The notes beneath the pieces are model-generated. The model saw only the letters and a list, made by a program, of their open reading frames with translations. It made no database searches and was not told where the DNA came from. A program made the position numbers and the translations under genes. Below, piece after piece: positions 1 through 7,761 of a DNA stretch of 32,409 nt (the stretch's first letter is position 1; every line of letters begins with the position of its first letter). Origin of the DNA: Gemmatimonadaceae bacterium (lineage in GTDB: Bacteria; Gemmatimonadota; Gemmatimonadetes; Gemmatimonadales; Gemmatimonadaceae); NCBI GenBank assembly GCA_025449955.1, contig JANWIK010000075.1, positions 1 to 32,409 of the forward strand, read 5' to 3'.

Positions 1-2267
1 CGTCTGCTGCGACGGTCTCGGCCAGCGGTCTCGTGACGGCGGTCGCGGTGGGCTCCGCCACGATCCAGGCAACGAGCGAAGGCAAGAGCGGAACGGCGAG
101 CGTCACGGTCAGCGCGCCGTCGGTGGCGTCGGTGAGTGTGAGTCCGCACTCGGCGAGCGTCGTGACTCGCGGGACCGTGCAATTGTCGGTCACGCTGCGC
201 GACTCCAAAGGCAATGTCCTGAGCGGTCGCGCCGTCGCCTGGTCCTCAGCCGACGCCAGTACCGCTACAGTGAACAGCAGCGGACTTGTAACCGGCGTTG
301 CCCCCGGCACGGCAGAGATCTACGTCCAGAGCGAGGGACACACCGATTCATCGGCAGTCACAGTGACGGCGCCGGCGGTTGCGACGGTCTCGGTGTCGCC
401 GAGCTCCGCGACGCTTCGCGTGACGAACACATCGCAGCTCACCGCGACCGTGCGTGACGCCGGCGGCAACGTGCTCACGGACCGCACCGTGACATGGTCG
501 TCGAGTGCTACGGCGGAGGCCACTGTTTCGGCCTCTGGACTCGTGACGGCCGTCGCGCCTGGTTCGGCGACGATCACCGCGACGAGCGAGGGGAAGAGTG
601 GAACGTCGACGATGACGGTGACACTCGTACCGGTATCCTCGGTGACGCTCGCCCCCAAGAACGACACGCTCACGGTGGGTGCGAAAGAGCAGGTCAGCGC
701 CACGCTCAAAGACTCCGCTGGTAACGTGCTCACAGGCCGGACCATCACGTGGGGGACGTCGAGCCCGAGCGTTGCGACGGTGACGACCGCTGGAATGGTC
801 ACCGGTGTCGCGGGCGGCAACTCCACGATCACGGCCACGAGCGAGGGGAAGGCCGGCACGTCGACGGTTGTGGTTGACGCGCCGGTTGGACCGCCGCCGC
901 CACCGCCGACCCATGCTGGCTGGTATGTCGCGCCTAACGGGACCAGCGGCGGCAACGGCAGTGCGACCGCCCCATGGGACCTGACGACGGCGTTGTCCGG
1001 CGCGTCGGGGCGTGTGCAGCCCGGCGACACCATCTGGCTGCGGGCCGGCACGTATGGCAGCGGCGAAGGTCGTTCCGACTATCATTCAACGCTCAACGGC
1101 AGCGCCTCCGCACCGATCATCGTGCGGCAGTATCCGGGTGAGCGCGCCACCGTCGATGGCGACATCGCCGTGGACGGCAGCAATACGTGGTTCTGGGACT
1201 TCGAGTTGGAGAATACCAACACGGCCACGCAAGATATCCAGGGCATCAACTCACATTGCCCGGGCTGCCGGTTCATCAATCTCGTGGTGCACGACCACTC
1301 CGGCGACGGTCTCGGACTGTGGGCCGAAGGGCCAAACCAGGTCGCGTACGGAAACGTCATCTATAACAACGGCTTCCACGGGTCGACCGACGCGTCTTAC
1401 GGCCACGGCATCTACACGCAAAACCAGACCGGAACGAAGCTCCTGCAGGACAACGTGCTGTTCAATCAGTTCGGATACGGGATCCACGTCTACGGGTCGG
1501 GTAACGCATTCCTGAACAATTTCACCGTGGACGGCAACGTCTCGTTCAACTCGGGCGTCGGCGACGGTATGAACTACACGTTGGGCGGCGGATCGCCGCT
1601 CATCAATCTCGTCGTCAACGGGAACATGGCGTACTACAATCCCGATCGCATCGGGAACAGCTTCCGCATCGGGTACAACTTCGGCACGACGAACACGAAC
1701 GGCGTGATGACCAACAACTACATCGTCGGCACGACGTTCGTGAGCCAGTGGACATCCGGATTCACGTTCACCGGCAACACTGTGATCAACCCGAACGGCC
1801 TCGTCGTCTTGGTCGACCAGGATGTGCCGGCCAACAGCACGTGGGACAACAACACCTACTCGGGCTCGGCGTCGACGCCGTTCAGCGCGCTGAACATCGC
1901 GTACAGCTACCCCCAATGGCAGTCCAAGTTCGGCTGGGACGCTAATTCGAAGCTGAGCGCGTCTACCCCGCCTAACCATATCGTCGTCGAGCCTAACGCA
2001 TACGAGCCCGGCCGCGCGAACATCGTGGTGTACAACTGGACGGGCGCGGGTTCGGTGACGGTGGATCTCTCCGGAGCGCTGAACATCGGCGATCACTTCG
2101 AGGTGCTCAACGTGCAGAACTTCTATGGCGCGCCGGTGCTCTCCGGCGTCTATAGTGGACCGATTTCACTGCCCATCACGACGCTTTCGCCACCGGCTGC
2201 GATCGGTGGTCACGCGATGCCAGCGACGTCGACGCAATTCCAGACGTACGTGGTGCTCAAGCAGTGA
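1..2267 (+). CDS. BIG2-repeat beta-helix surface protein, 5' end outside window
   Basis: The reading frame is open from base 3, and the first residues already match the end of a BIG2 repeat, so the true start lies upstream; the GTG at 33 is internal. About three and a half bacterial Ig-like group 2 units of roughly 85 residues follow (to base 885), each ending in a version of ATVSASGLVTAVAPGSATI. A proline-rich linker (886-911) leads to a right-handed beta-helix of the pectate-lyase-like type, rich in Asn/Gly turns, and then a C-terminal beta-sandwich. Family knowledge: BIG2 modules are extracellular stalks, and beta-helices bind or cleave polysaccharides. No catalytic residues can be assigned, so lyase, epimerase and adhesin all remain possible. 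The last 451 residues have a close paralogue in the next gene. A hairpin terminator follows the stop codon. Confidence 0.85.
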   Translation, partial: SAATVSASGLVTAVAVGSATIQATSEGKSGTASVTVSAPSVASVSVSPHSASVVTRGTVQLSVTLRDSKGNVLSGRAVAWSSADASTATVNSSGLVTGVAPGTAEIYVQSEGHTDSSAVTVTAPAVATVSVSPSSATLRVTNTSQLTATVRDAGGNVLTDRTVTWSSSATAEATVSASGLVTAVAPGSATITATSEGKSGTSTMTVTLVPVSSVTLAPKNDTLTVGAKEQVSATLKDSAGNVLTGRTITWGTSSPSVATVTTAGMVTGVAGGNSTITATSEGKAGTSTVVVDAPVGPPPPPPTHAGWYVAPNGTSGGNGSATAPWDLTTALSGASGRVQPGDTIWLRAGTYGSGEGRSDYHSTLNGSASAPIIVRQYPGERATVDGDIAVDGSNTWFWDFELENTNTATQDIQGINSHCPGCRFINLVVHDHSGDGLGLWAEGPNQVAYGNVIYNNGFHGSTDASYGHGIYTQNQTGTKLLQDNVLFNQFGYGIHVYGSGNAFLNNFTVDGNVSFNSGVGDGMNYTLGGGSPLINLVVNGNMAYYNPDRIGNSFRIGYNFGTTNTNGVMTNNYIVGTTFVSQWTSGFTFTGNTVINPNGLVVLVDQDVPANSTWDNNTYSGSASTPFSALNIAYSYPQWQSKFGWDANSKLSASTPPNHIVVEPNAYEPGRANIVVYNWTGAGSVTVDLSGALNIGDHFEVLNVQNFYGAPVLSGVYSGPISLPITTLSPPAAIGGHAMPATSTQFQTYVVLKQ
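3..885 (+). repeat. Tandem BIG2-domain coding repeats
   Basis: There are four units of about 255-258 bases: a partial one at 3-120, then about 121-378, 379-636 and 637-885. Each encodes the same order of strands: VSVSP, QLTATVRD..GNVLT, TVTWSS, ATV..SGLVT.VAPG and ITATSEGK. The first partial unit and the third are the most alike at DNA level. Units this similar can recombine and change stalk length. Confidence 0.8.
912..2267 (+). repeat. Duplicated beta-helix block, copy 1
   Basis: This block runs from the HAGWY motif to the stop codon, 1356 bases. It matches 3694-5049, also exactly 1356 bases, at most amino-acid positions by eye and with no net insertion or deletion. The DNA has diverged mainly at third codon positions, so the duplication is not recent, yet the protein has been kept. 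Confidence 0.85.
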
Positions 2268-2328
2268 TGCCGAACTCGGCCTGACCGATCGCGGTCTCGC
2301 CGGGTCCGTCGAATTAGGGAGTTCACAC

Positions 2329-2366
2329 AATGAGAGGGCACCAAGAGATGGTGCCCTCTCATTTTT
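2329..2366 (+). terminator. Rho-independent terminator
   Basis: A perfect 15-bp stem (2329-2343 with 2349-2363) closes a five-base AGAGA loop. Ts continue to 2366 and give the usual U-tract. It sits 61 bases after the stop of the first gene and insulates it from the riboswitch-controlled gene downstream. Confidence 0.93.
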
Positions 2367-2638
2367 ATACCGCGCATCGATCCAACGCGGTCCCATACAA
2401 TTTTTCGGCAACGACTTGGCTTGCGCGACGCGCATCGGCGCTCGTTTAGGCTCAATCCTGTCTGACCGAACAGTCAGGCCCGCGATGCCGTGCGAAGTCT
2501 GTCTTGAGTCGCGAAGTCTTGCGACGATAATTGTGCGCGTCAGAAGTTGCGGGACCGCCCATACGATGTTGGAGCGACGACTCGCGACGATTTCACTAGT
2601 GGACTACTAGGCACGATCGCTCGGCCCTCCTGGGCCAC
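2367..2638. other. Non-coding stretch upstream of the riboswitch
   Basis: I see no gene here. The open frames that cross it have no support. It should contain the promoter of the riboswitch-controlled gene, but I could not pick a convincing -35/-10 pair. Two weak 5-bp inverted repeats are present: CTGAC..GTCAG near 2463-2478 and CTAGT..ACTAG near 2596-2610. Confidence 0.5.
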
Positions 2639-2728
2639 CGCGACAAGGGCAAAGCCGGCGAAAGCCGGTGACGCAAAGCTACGAGGCTACGGTCTCCCTC
2701 ACGGGACGCTACGCTCGTCGGGCCGCCG
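2639..2728 (+). promoter_or_regulatory. Cyclic di-GMP-I (GEMM) riboswitch aptamer
   Basis: The conserved core is visible in order. GGGCAAA lies at 2647-2653. A hairpin CCGGC-GAAA-GCCGG follows at 2655-2668 with its GNRA tetraloop at 2660-2663. The hallmark GACGCAAAGC is at 2670-2679. A second arm is formed by ACGAG (2681-2685) pairing with CTCGT (2714-2718), closing an inner CCC-TCAC-GGG hairpin (2696-2705), and the block ends in the typical GCCGCCGAA at 2722-2730. This is the pattern of the GEMM/c-di-GMP-I class, in which the tetraloop docks into the second arm and the ligand binds at the three-way junction. The start codon of the next gene is about 30 bases downstream, so control could be on translation or transcription; I see no clear U-tract terminator. 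Confidence 0.92.
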
Positions 2729-2757
2729 AACGGACGCTGTACACCGGGACCTGGCCG

Positions 2758-5049
2758 ATGCGCATAGCACGATCCCACCTTGCAGTTGCTCTTGCCTGCG
2801 CCACGCTTGCTGTCGTAGCGGCCTGCTCCGACACCGTCGCGCCTAACACTTCGCCGTCGTCCCCCGCGGATGCCGTGACGACTGCCGCCGCCGCGCTGAG
2901 CGGACCGGTCGTCGTATCCAACATCTCCGTTGCAAGTGGCAAGACGTACGTGGCGATGAAAGGCGCCATGACCACCGGCGCCAAGGTCTATACAGATCGC
3001 GTCTACAAGACCATGTCGCCGCTCCCGTCGCTCGTGCAGGGTGCGACGTACATCCAAACGGCGAACAACGACAAGGTGTCGAAGCCGAAGAGCACGTCGT
3101 TTCTGAGCTTTACGATCGACCGCCCGGCGACAGTCTACGTCGCGCACGACAACCGCCTCGCGATCCCGCAGTGGCTGGCATCGAGCTTCACCAAGACGTC
3201 CTCGACGATCGTCAACACCGACTACTATGTGAAACAGAGCCTGGCGGTCTACCAGCGCACGTTCGCGGCGGGACGCGTCACCTTAGGCAGCAACGTGGAT
3301 CGGGCGGCCAACGGCAACATGTACATGGTGGTAGTCGTCGGCTCCAATTCGACTCCGCCGACGGTCGACACTGTCGGCCCCACGGTGAAAATCACGGCCC
3401 CGACGGCGGGCGCGTCCGTGAACGGCGCTATCACGATCACGGCGACGGTGAACGACAAGCTTCGCGTGGCCGGTGTGCAGTTCCAGGTCGATGGCAAGTC
3501 GGTTGCGGCCCGGGATACGACGTCGCCGTACGCGGCGGCGTGGCCGACGTCCACTATGCCTAACGGAACACACATGATCACGGCGATCGCCACCGACGCA
3601 GCGGGACGGTCGAGCACCGCGTCGGAGCAGGTGAGTGTGAAGAACACCACCGCGACAAACGGAGGCGGCGGCGCGACACCGCCACCAGGCAACCATGCGG
3701 GATGGTACGTGACGCCGACGGGTAACAGCGGTGGAAGCGGAACTACAGCATCTCCGTGGGATTTGACGACGGCACTCGGAGGCGCCGGTGGCCGCGTGCA
3801 CCCGGGTGACACGATCTGGCTGCGCGCCGGCACGTATGGCAGCGGCGAAGGACGCTCCGACTATCACGCAACGCTCACGGGCACCCCAACCGCGCCGATC
3901 ATTGTCCGCGCGTACCCGGGCGAGCGCGCCACGATCAACGGCGACATCGCAGTCGACGGCAGCTACACCTGGTATTGGGGATTCGAGCTCGCCAACACGA
4001 ACACCAGCACGCAGGACATTCAAGGTATCAACTCGCACTGCCCCGGGTGCCGTTTCATCAACCTGGTGGTGCACGATCATTCGGGTGATGGTTTCGGCCT
4101 TTGGTCCGAAGGGCCTAACCAGGTTGCGTACGGCAACATTATCTACAACAACGGATTCCACGGATCGACGAGCACCAGCTTTGGGCACGGCATCTACGCC
4201 CAGAACAACACCGGCACGAAGGTGCTACAGGACAACATCCTCTTCAATCAGTTCGGCTATGGCGTTCACGTCTACGGTTCGGGAAACGCGTTCCTCAACA
4301 ACTTCACCGTTGATGGCAACGTGTCGTTCAACTCGGGCGTCGGTGACGGCATGAACTACACGCTCGGCGGCGGGTCGCCGCTGAACAATCTCGTCGTCAA
4401 TGGCAACATGGCGTACTACAACCCCGACAAGATGGGGAACAGCTTCCGCGTGGGTTACAACTTCGGCACGACGAATAGAAACGGTGTCGTGACGAACAAC
4501 TACGTGGTTGGTACCGCCTTCATCAGTCAGTGGGTGGCGGGCCTGACCTTCACGGGCAATACAGTGATCAACCCGAGTGGCGTCGATGTGCTCATCGACC
4601 AAGACGTGCCCACAGGCAGCACAGTTGACCACAACACCTACGTAGACGGTTCATCGATGGCCTTCTCGGCGCTCAGCTCGGGCTACAGCTTCTCGCAGTG
4701 GCAGTCCAAGTTCGGGTGGGATGCGAACTCGTCCATGAGCCTCTCGCTGCCGTCGAACCACATCGTGGTTGAGCCGAACGCGTACGAGGCAGGCCGTGCG
4801 AACATCGTGGTGTTCAACTGGACCGGCGCAGGTGCCGTGACGGTAGATCTGTCTGGCGCACTGAAGCCCGGCGATCAGTTCGTTGTGGTCAACGCACAGA
4901 ATTTCTTCGGCGCGCCGGTTGTCTCCGGCACATACAACGGACCGGTGACCATCCCGATGAGCGCGATCGCCCCGCCGGCGAGCATTGGCGGCCGCTCGAT
5001 GCCGGCGACCACGTCCCAATTCCAGACGTTCGTCGTGCTGAAGCGATAG
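2758..5049 (+). CDS. Lipoprotein with Ig-like and beta-helix domains, c-di-GMP-controlled
   Basis: I choose the ATG at 2758 (763 residues) because it gives a textbook lipoprotein signal peptide (MRIARSHLAVALACATLAVV) with lipobox VAAC, Cys23. The longer frame from 2668 would translate the riboswitch. After the lipid anchor come a domain I do not recognise (about 48-195), an Ig-like domain (about 204-297, starting VGPTVKITAPTAGASV), a Gly/Pro linker, and from 313 to the end the beta-helix plus beta-sandwich shared with the preceding gene. A CPGC pair near residue 428 is conserved in both copies. Ser24 follows the lipid-anchored Cys, which in proteobacterial rules would favour the outer membrane. 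The aptamer just upstream links expression to c-di-GMP, usually a biofilm signal. A role as glycan-binding adhesin or polysaccharide-modifying enzyme is inference. Confidence 0.88.
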   Translation: MRIARSHLAVALACATLAVVAACSDTVAPNTSPSSPADAVTTAAAALSGPVVVSNISVASGKTYVAMKGAMTTGAKVYTDRVYKTMSPLPSLVQGATYIQTANNDKVSKPKSTSFLSFTIDRPATVYVAHDNRLAIPQWLASSFTKTSSTIVNTDYYVKQSLAVYQRTFAAGRVTLGSNVDRAANGNMYMVVVVGSNSTPPTVDTVGPTVKITAPTAGASVNGAITITATVNDKLRVAGVQFQVDGKSVAARDTTSPYAAAWPTSTMPNGTHMITAIATDAAGRSSTASEQVSVKNTTATNGGGGATPPPGNHAGWYVTPTGNSGGSGTTASPWDLTTALGGAGGRVHPGDTIWLRAGTYGSGEGRSDYHATLTGTPTAPIIVRAYPGERATINGDIAVDGSYTWYWGFELANTNTSTQDIQGINSHCPGCRFINLVVHDHSGDGFGLWSEGPNQVAYGNIIYNNGFHGSTSTSFGHGIYAQNNTGTKVLQDNILFNQFGYGVHVYGSGNAFLNNFTVDGNVSFNSGVGDGMNYTLGGGSPLNNLVVNGNMAYYNPDKMGNSFRVGYNFGTTNRNGVVTNNYVVGTAFISQWVAGLTFTGNTVINPSGVDVLIDQDVPTGSTVDHNTYVDGSSMAFSALSSGYSFSQWQSKFGWDANSSMSLSLPSNHIVVEPNAYEAGRANIVVFNWTGAGAVTVDLSGALKPGDQFVVVNAQNFFGAPVVSGTYNGPVTIPMSAIAPPASIGGRSMPATTSQFQTFVVLKR
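3694..5049 (+). repeat. Duplicated beta-helix block, copy 2
   Basis: This is the counterpart of 912-2267, equal in length and without net indels. Shared landmarks include WLRAGTYGSGEGRSDYH, GINSHCPGCRFINLVVHDHS, NYTLGGGSPL and the C-terminal QFQT(Y/F)VVLK. The N-terminal halves of the two genes are unrelated, so the block behaves as an exchangeable module. Confidence 0.85.
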
Positions 5050-5063
5050 CGCCGCGGCGCTAC

Positions 5064-5110
5064 GATGCGGAAAGGGGCGGGCGACTTAGTCGCCCGCCCC
5101 TTTCCGCATC
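5064..5110. terminator. Bidirectional hairpin between convergent genes
   Basis: A perfect 22-bp inverted repeat (5064-5085 with 5089-5110) closes a three-base TTA loop. The stem contains A and T runs at its base, so it can act on both strands. It sits 14 bases after the + strand stop and 21 bases beyond the end of the - strand operon, so it probably terminates both. Confidence 0.88.
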
Positions 5111-5131
5111 ATCTCCGAAGGTCCATCGCTA

Positions 5132-6277
5132 TTACAACGGCACCGGCGCACGACTCTTTCGCTGCTGTCCATGCTCAACGGCGCGATGTATCGCAGCCAG
5201 CTTGGCCGCGAGATTCCCGTACGCGTACTGCGTCTCGACCCGGCGTCTTCCGGCCTGGCCCAATTTCCGCCGTTCGCCGCCCGGACGTGACAGTGCGACG
5301 AGATGTTCCGTTAGGCCGACGGCATCGCCGAGTTCCGTCACGTAGCCGGTCACGCCATGGTCGACGATCGCGCGAGCGTCTCCGGCGGCGGTACACACCA
5401 CCGGCAGCGAGGCGGCCATCGCCTCCAGCACCACGTTCGGAAACCCTTCGTGATCCGACGTCAGCATGAGAACGTCGGCGTTCCGCAAGAGTACGGGAAT
5501 GTCATTGCGGCGGCCAGCGAACGTGATGGCATCGCTCCCCAAGTCGAGCGTGGCGGCGAGGGTGCCGAGGGCCGCGCGCTCGGGACCATCTCCGGCCAGC
5601 ACGCCCCGCACGCGAGCGCCCTGCGCGCGCGCGGCGGCGATCACACGTAGAAAAATGTCGAAGCGCTTTTGTGGGACAAACGTCCCCACCCCGGCGACGA
5701 CCAGGGGCTCATTCACCGGGCGCGGCGCAGAGGCGGCGACCAGGTCGAATGCCTCCAGGTCGATCACGTTAGGCAAAACGTGGATCGAATCCTTCAGGCA
5801 GCCGAGTGCTTCGGCATTGTCGCGGGCTGCGTACGAGTTGACGATGAGCGCCGACGGAGCGCGCAGAAGCCAGCGGCCCCAGACGCCGTTATAGCGGACC
5901 TCGTGCACGACGTCGTTCCGCGCGGCGCCGATGCCGATGGCCCCCACGAGCGTCGCCGCCATGGCGACGTAGAGATTGGTGTAGAAGTGCGCCGACTGAA
6001 CGACGTTCGGGCGGAAGCGTCGCAGGGCCGCGGCGAGCGCGAGCGTGCGCAAGGGCGGCGCAGCAAACCGTCCAACCCATTCCGGTGCGAGGCCGGTCTC
6101 CGCCAGCGCCCGCTCGTAGTATTCGCCGCGCGTCAGACAATAGACGCGTACTTCGGCGCCTGCGTCGCGCAGAGCGCGCGCCATGTACACGAGTTGTTTC
6201 TCGGCGCCGCCCTGCCCGAGGGTTCCAGCGACCAAGGCGATCCGCGCCGGCGTTTCGTTAGGAGGGTCCCCGGTCAC
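5132..6277 (-). CDS. Glycosyltransferase family 4 (group 1)
   Basis: 381 residues, a GT-B fold retaining glycosyltransferase. The N-terminal domain has the acceptor-side loop GTLGQGGAEKQL (18-29). The C-terminal donor domain has the basic residue in VPQKRFD (Lys204) and the EX7E motif within HEGFPNVVLEAMA (Glu277, Glu285). It would add one sugar to a lipid-linked glycan at the inner membrane. The start is GTG at 6277, overlapping the previous stop as GTGA, with AAGGTG seven bases upstream as ribosome site. This is the last gene of the - strand run, followed by the bidirectional hairpin. The sugar donor cannot be read from the sequence. Confidence 0.92.
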   Translation of the reverse strand: MTGDPPNETPARIALVAGTLGQGGAEKQLVYMARALRDAGAEVRVYCLTRGEYYERALAETGLAPEWVGRFAAPPLRTLALAAALRRFRPNVVQSAHFYTNLYVAMAATLVGAIGIGAARNDVVHEVRYNGVWGRWLLRAPSALIVNSYAARDNAEALGCLKDSIHVLPNVIDLEAFDLVAASAPRPVNEPLVVAGVGTFVPQKRFDIFLRVIAAARAQGARVRGVLAGDGPERAALGTLAATLDLGSDAITFAGRRNDIPVLLRNADVLMLTSDHEGFPNVVLEAMAASLPVVCTAAGDARAIVDHGVTGYVTELGDAVGLTEHLVALSRPGGERRKLGQAGRRRVETQYAYGNLAAKLAAIHRAVEHGQQRKSRAPVPL

Positions 6278-7761
6278 ACATTCGCACCTTGGGGCGCCGG
6301 GCGACGGGGCATCCGCCGTGCATCCGGCAAGCGCCGACGGATGAACATCGCCGTCTCAATGCTGTCGCGCTCGAGAAAAACCGTTACGCCAGCTGCGAGA
6401 TACCACAGCCCCTTGGATTGAAACTCCGTGGCGAGCAGAGCGGAAGCCAACGCCAGCGACGTGAGCAGGCCAAAGCGTCGCAGCAGACGTTTTCGCGTCT
6501 TGAGGGCGCCATACGCGAACGATCCGACCCACGCGGCGAGCAGCAGGATGCCGAGCACGCCGTTTTCGGCAAGCGTCTTCACCCAGCCGGAATGCGCGGC
6601 ACGCAGCTCGCCTCGCGCATAGTCGCCCATGTTGTCATGCCGATCGAGATTCTTCCAGGCGAGCTTGAAGCTGCCCGTGCCGACGCCCATCGGATGTTCT
6701 TCGAAGATGTAGAAGCCGCCGATGGCGAGATCCGAGCGACCGCTCGTGCGGCTCGACAGCGAATAGTCGCCACTCAGCGGTTGATCGGTGGTGAACAGCT
6801 TGAACAGGCGGAACGTCGCGCGTTCCTGCATCTGACTGAAATGCGCCGCGGCCACCATGATGATCAGGCCACCGCAAACGATGGCGACTGTACGTTGACG
6901 CAGCCCGCGCATCGTGAGGAGCAGCACGATGATGCAGCAAGCGCCGATGAGCAGCGTGCCGCGGCTGCCGCTCAAGAAAATCCACATCAGGTTCACTACA
7001 GCCAACGAGAGGAGTGTCGATTGGCCGCGCTTCATCGACACGGCGGATGGAAAGCCCAGGCAGATCGCAAACAGCGCGGTGCAGGGGAACATCGCCCAGG
7101 CGTTCTCGTTGATCTGCGGCAGGCTCAGGCGCTGAAAGAACCAGGAGAGGCCGCCTAACGCACCGACCAGTCCAGCGATCGTGGCGATCCAGAACCACAT
7201 GCGCCGGTCCGTCCCCGCCCGAACGAAGTAAATCAACAGGCCGAACGTGATGATGATGCCAAGGATGTGCTGCACACCCTCGAGCAGATTGTTGGTGATG
7301 GAAAGGTCGACGCACAGCAGTCCGATCAACGCCGCCAGCAAGATGTTGTGACGATCTCTCAAACGAATGAGAAACGGCACGTACAGCAGCATCATGAGGA
7401 GCAGCCAGTAGTTCAGCGTGTTCCACCGCATCACGCCGCCTGTGAGCAAGTACACGCGGGCAGGTCCGTCGATCACGCACAACATCGTGACGCCGACCAT
7501 GCCGATGCGCGGGTTGACCAGGCCAATGACCGTCGCGAGCAACCCCACGGCCTCGATGACCGTGAGGGCAACTCGGAAGCCCACGAAGAACGACGACGCC
7601 CAGACCAGAACGACGAACAACGAAAACAGTGGGCCCCACCACTTGCCGGTCTGCGGCGGCGTGGGCCGGCCTAACGGCCGACGCGGCGGCCTCTCCTCGC
7701 TCAGAGGAGGAATCGCCGGCGGCAGCGCAGGTGCGATGTTCACTGTTGGCGGTGTATTCAT
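6274..7761 (-). CDS. O-antigen ligase / Wzy-like polymerase membrane protein
   Basis: 495 residues from the ATG at 7761, which overlaps the previous stop as ATGA; the longer frame to 7869 lies inside the previous gene and is rejected. A 40-residue proline-rich cytoplasmic tail precedes many hydrophobic segments (first at about 43-62). The loop AHSGWVKTLAENGVLGI (about 388-405) is the mark of the Wzy_C/O-antigen ligase family. A large periplasmic loop with SRTSGRSDLAIGG lies before it. Family members polymerise or ligate lipid-linked oligosaccharides at the periplasmic face. Polymerase and ligase cannot be told apart here. It is the only such protein in the cluster, so polymerisation is the likelier role. 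Confidence 0.85.
   Translation of the reverse strand: MNTPPTVNIAPALPPAIPPLSEERPPRRPLGRPTPPQTGKWWGPLFSLFVVLVWASSFFVGFRVALTVIEAVGLLATVIGLVNPRIGMVGVTMLCVIDGPARVYLLTGGVMRWNTLNYWLLLMMLLYVPFLIRLRDRHNILLAALIGLLCVDLSITNNLLEGVQHILGIIITFGLLIYFVRAGTDRRMWFWIATIAGLVGALGGLSWFFQRLSLPQINENAWAMFPCTALFAICLGFPSAVSMKRGQSTLLSLAVVNLMWIFLSGSRGTLLIGACCIIVLLLTMRGLRQRTVAIVCGGLIIMVAAAHFSQMQERATFRLFKLFTTDQPLSGDYSLSSRTSGRSDLAIGGFYIFEEHPMGVGTGSFKLAWKNLDRHDNMGDYARGELRAAHSGWVKTLAENGVLGILLLAAWVGSFAYGALKTRKRLLRRFGLLTSLALASALLATEFQSKGLWYLAAGVTVFLERDSIETAMFIRRRLPDARRMPRRPAPQGANV

Noticed and set aside
2668-2757. Upstream start of the lipoprotein at 2668
   Set aside because: It would translate the riboswitch aptamer and place 30 residues in front of a perfect lipoprotein signal peptide.
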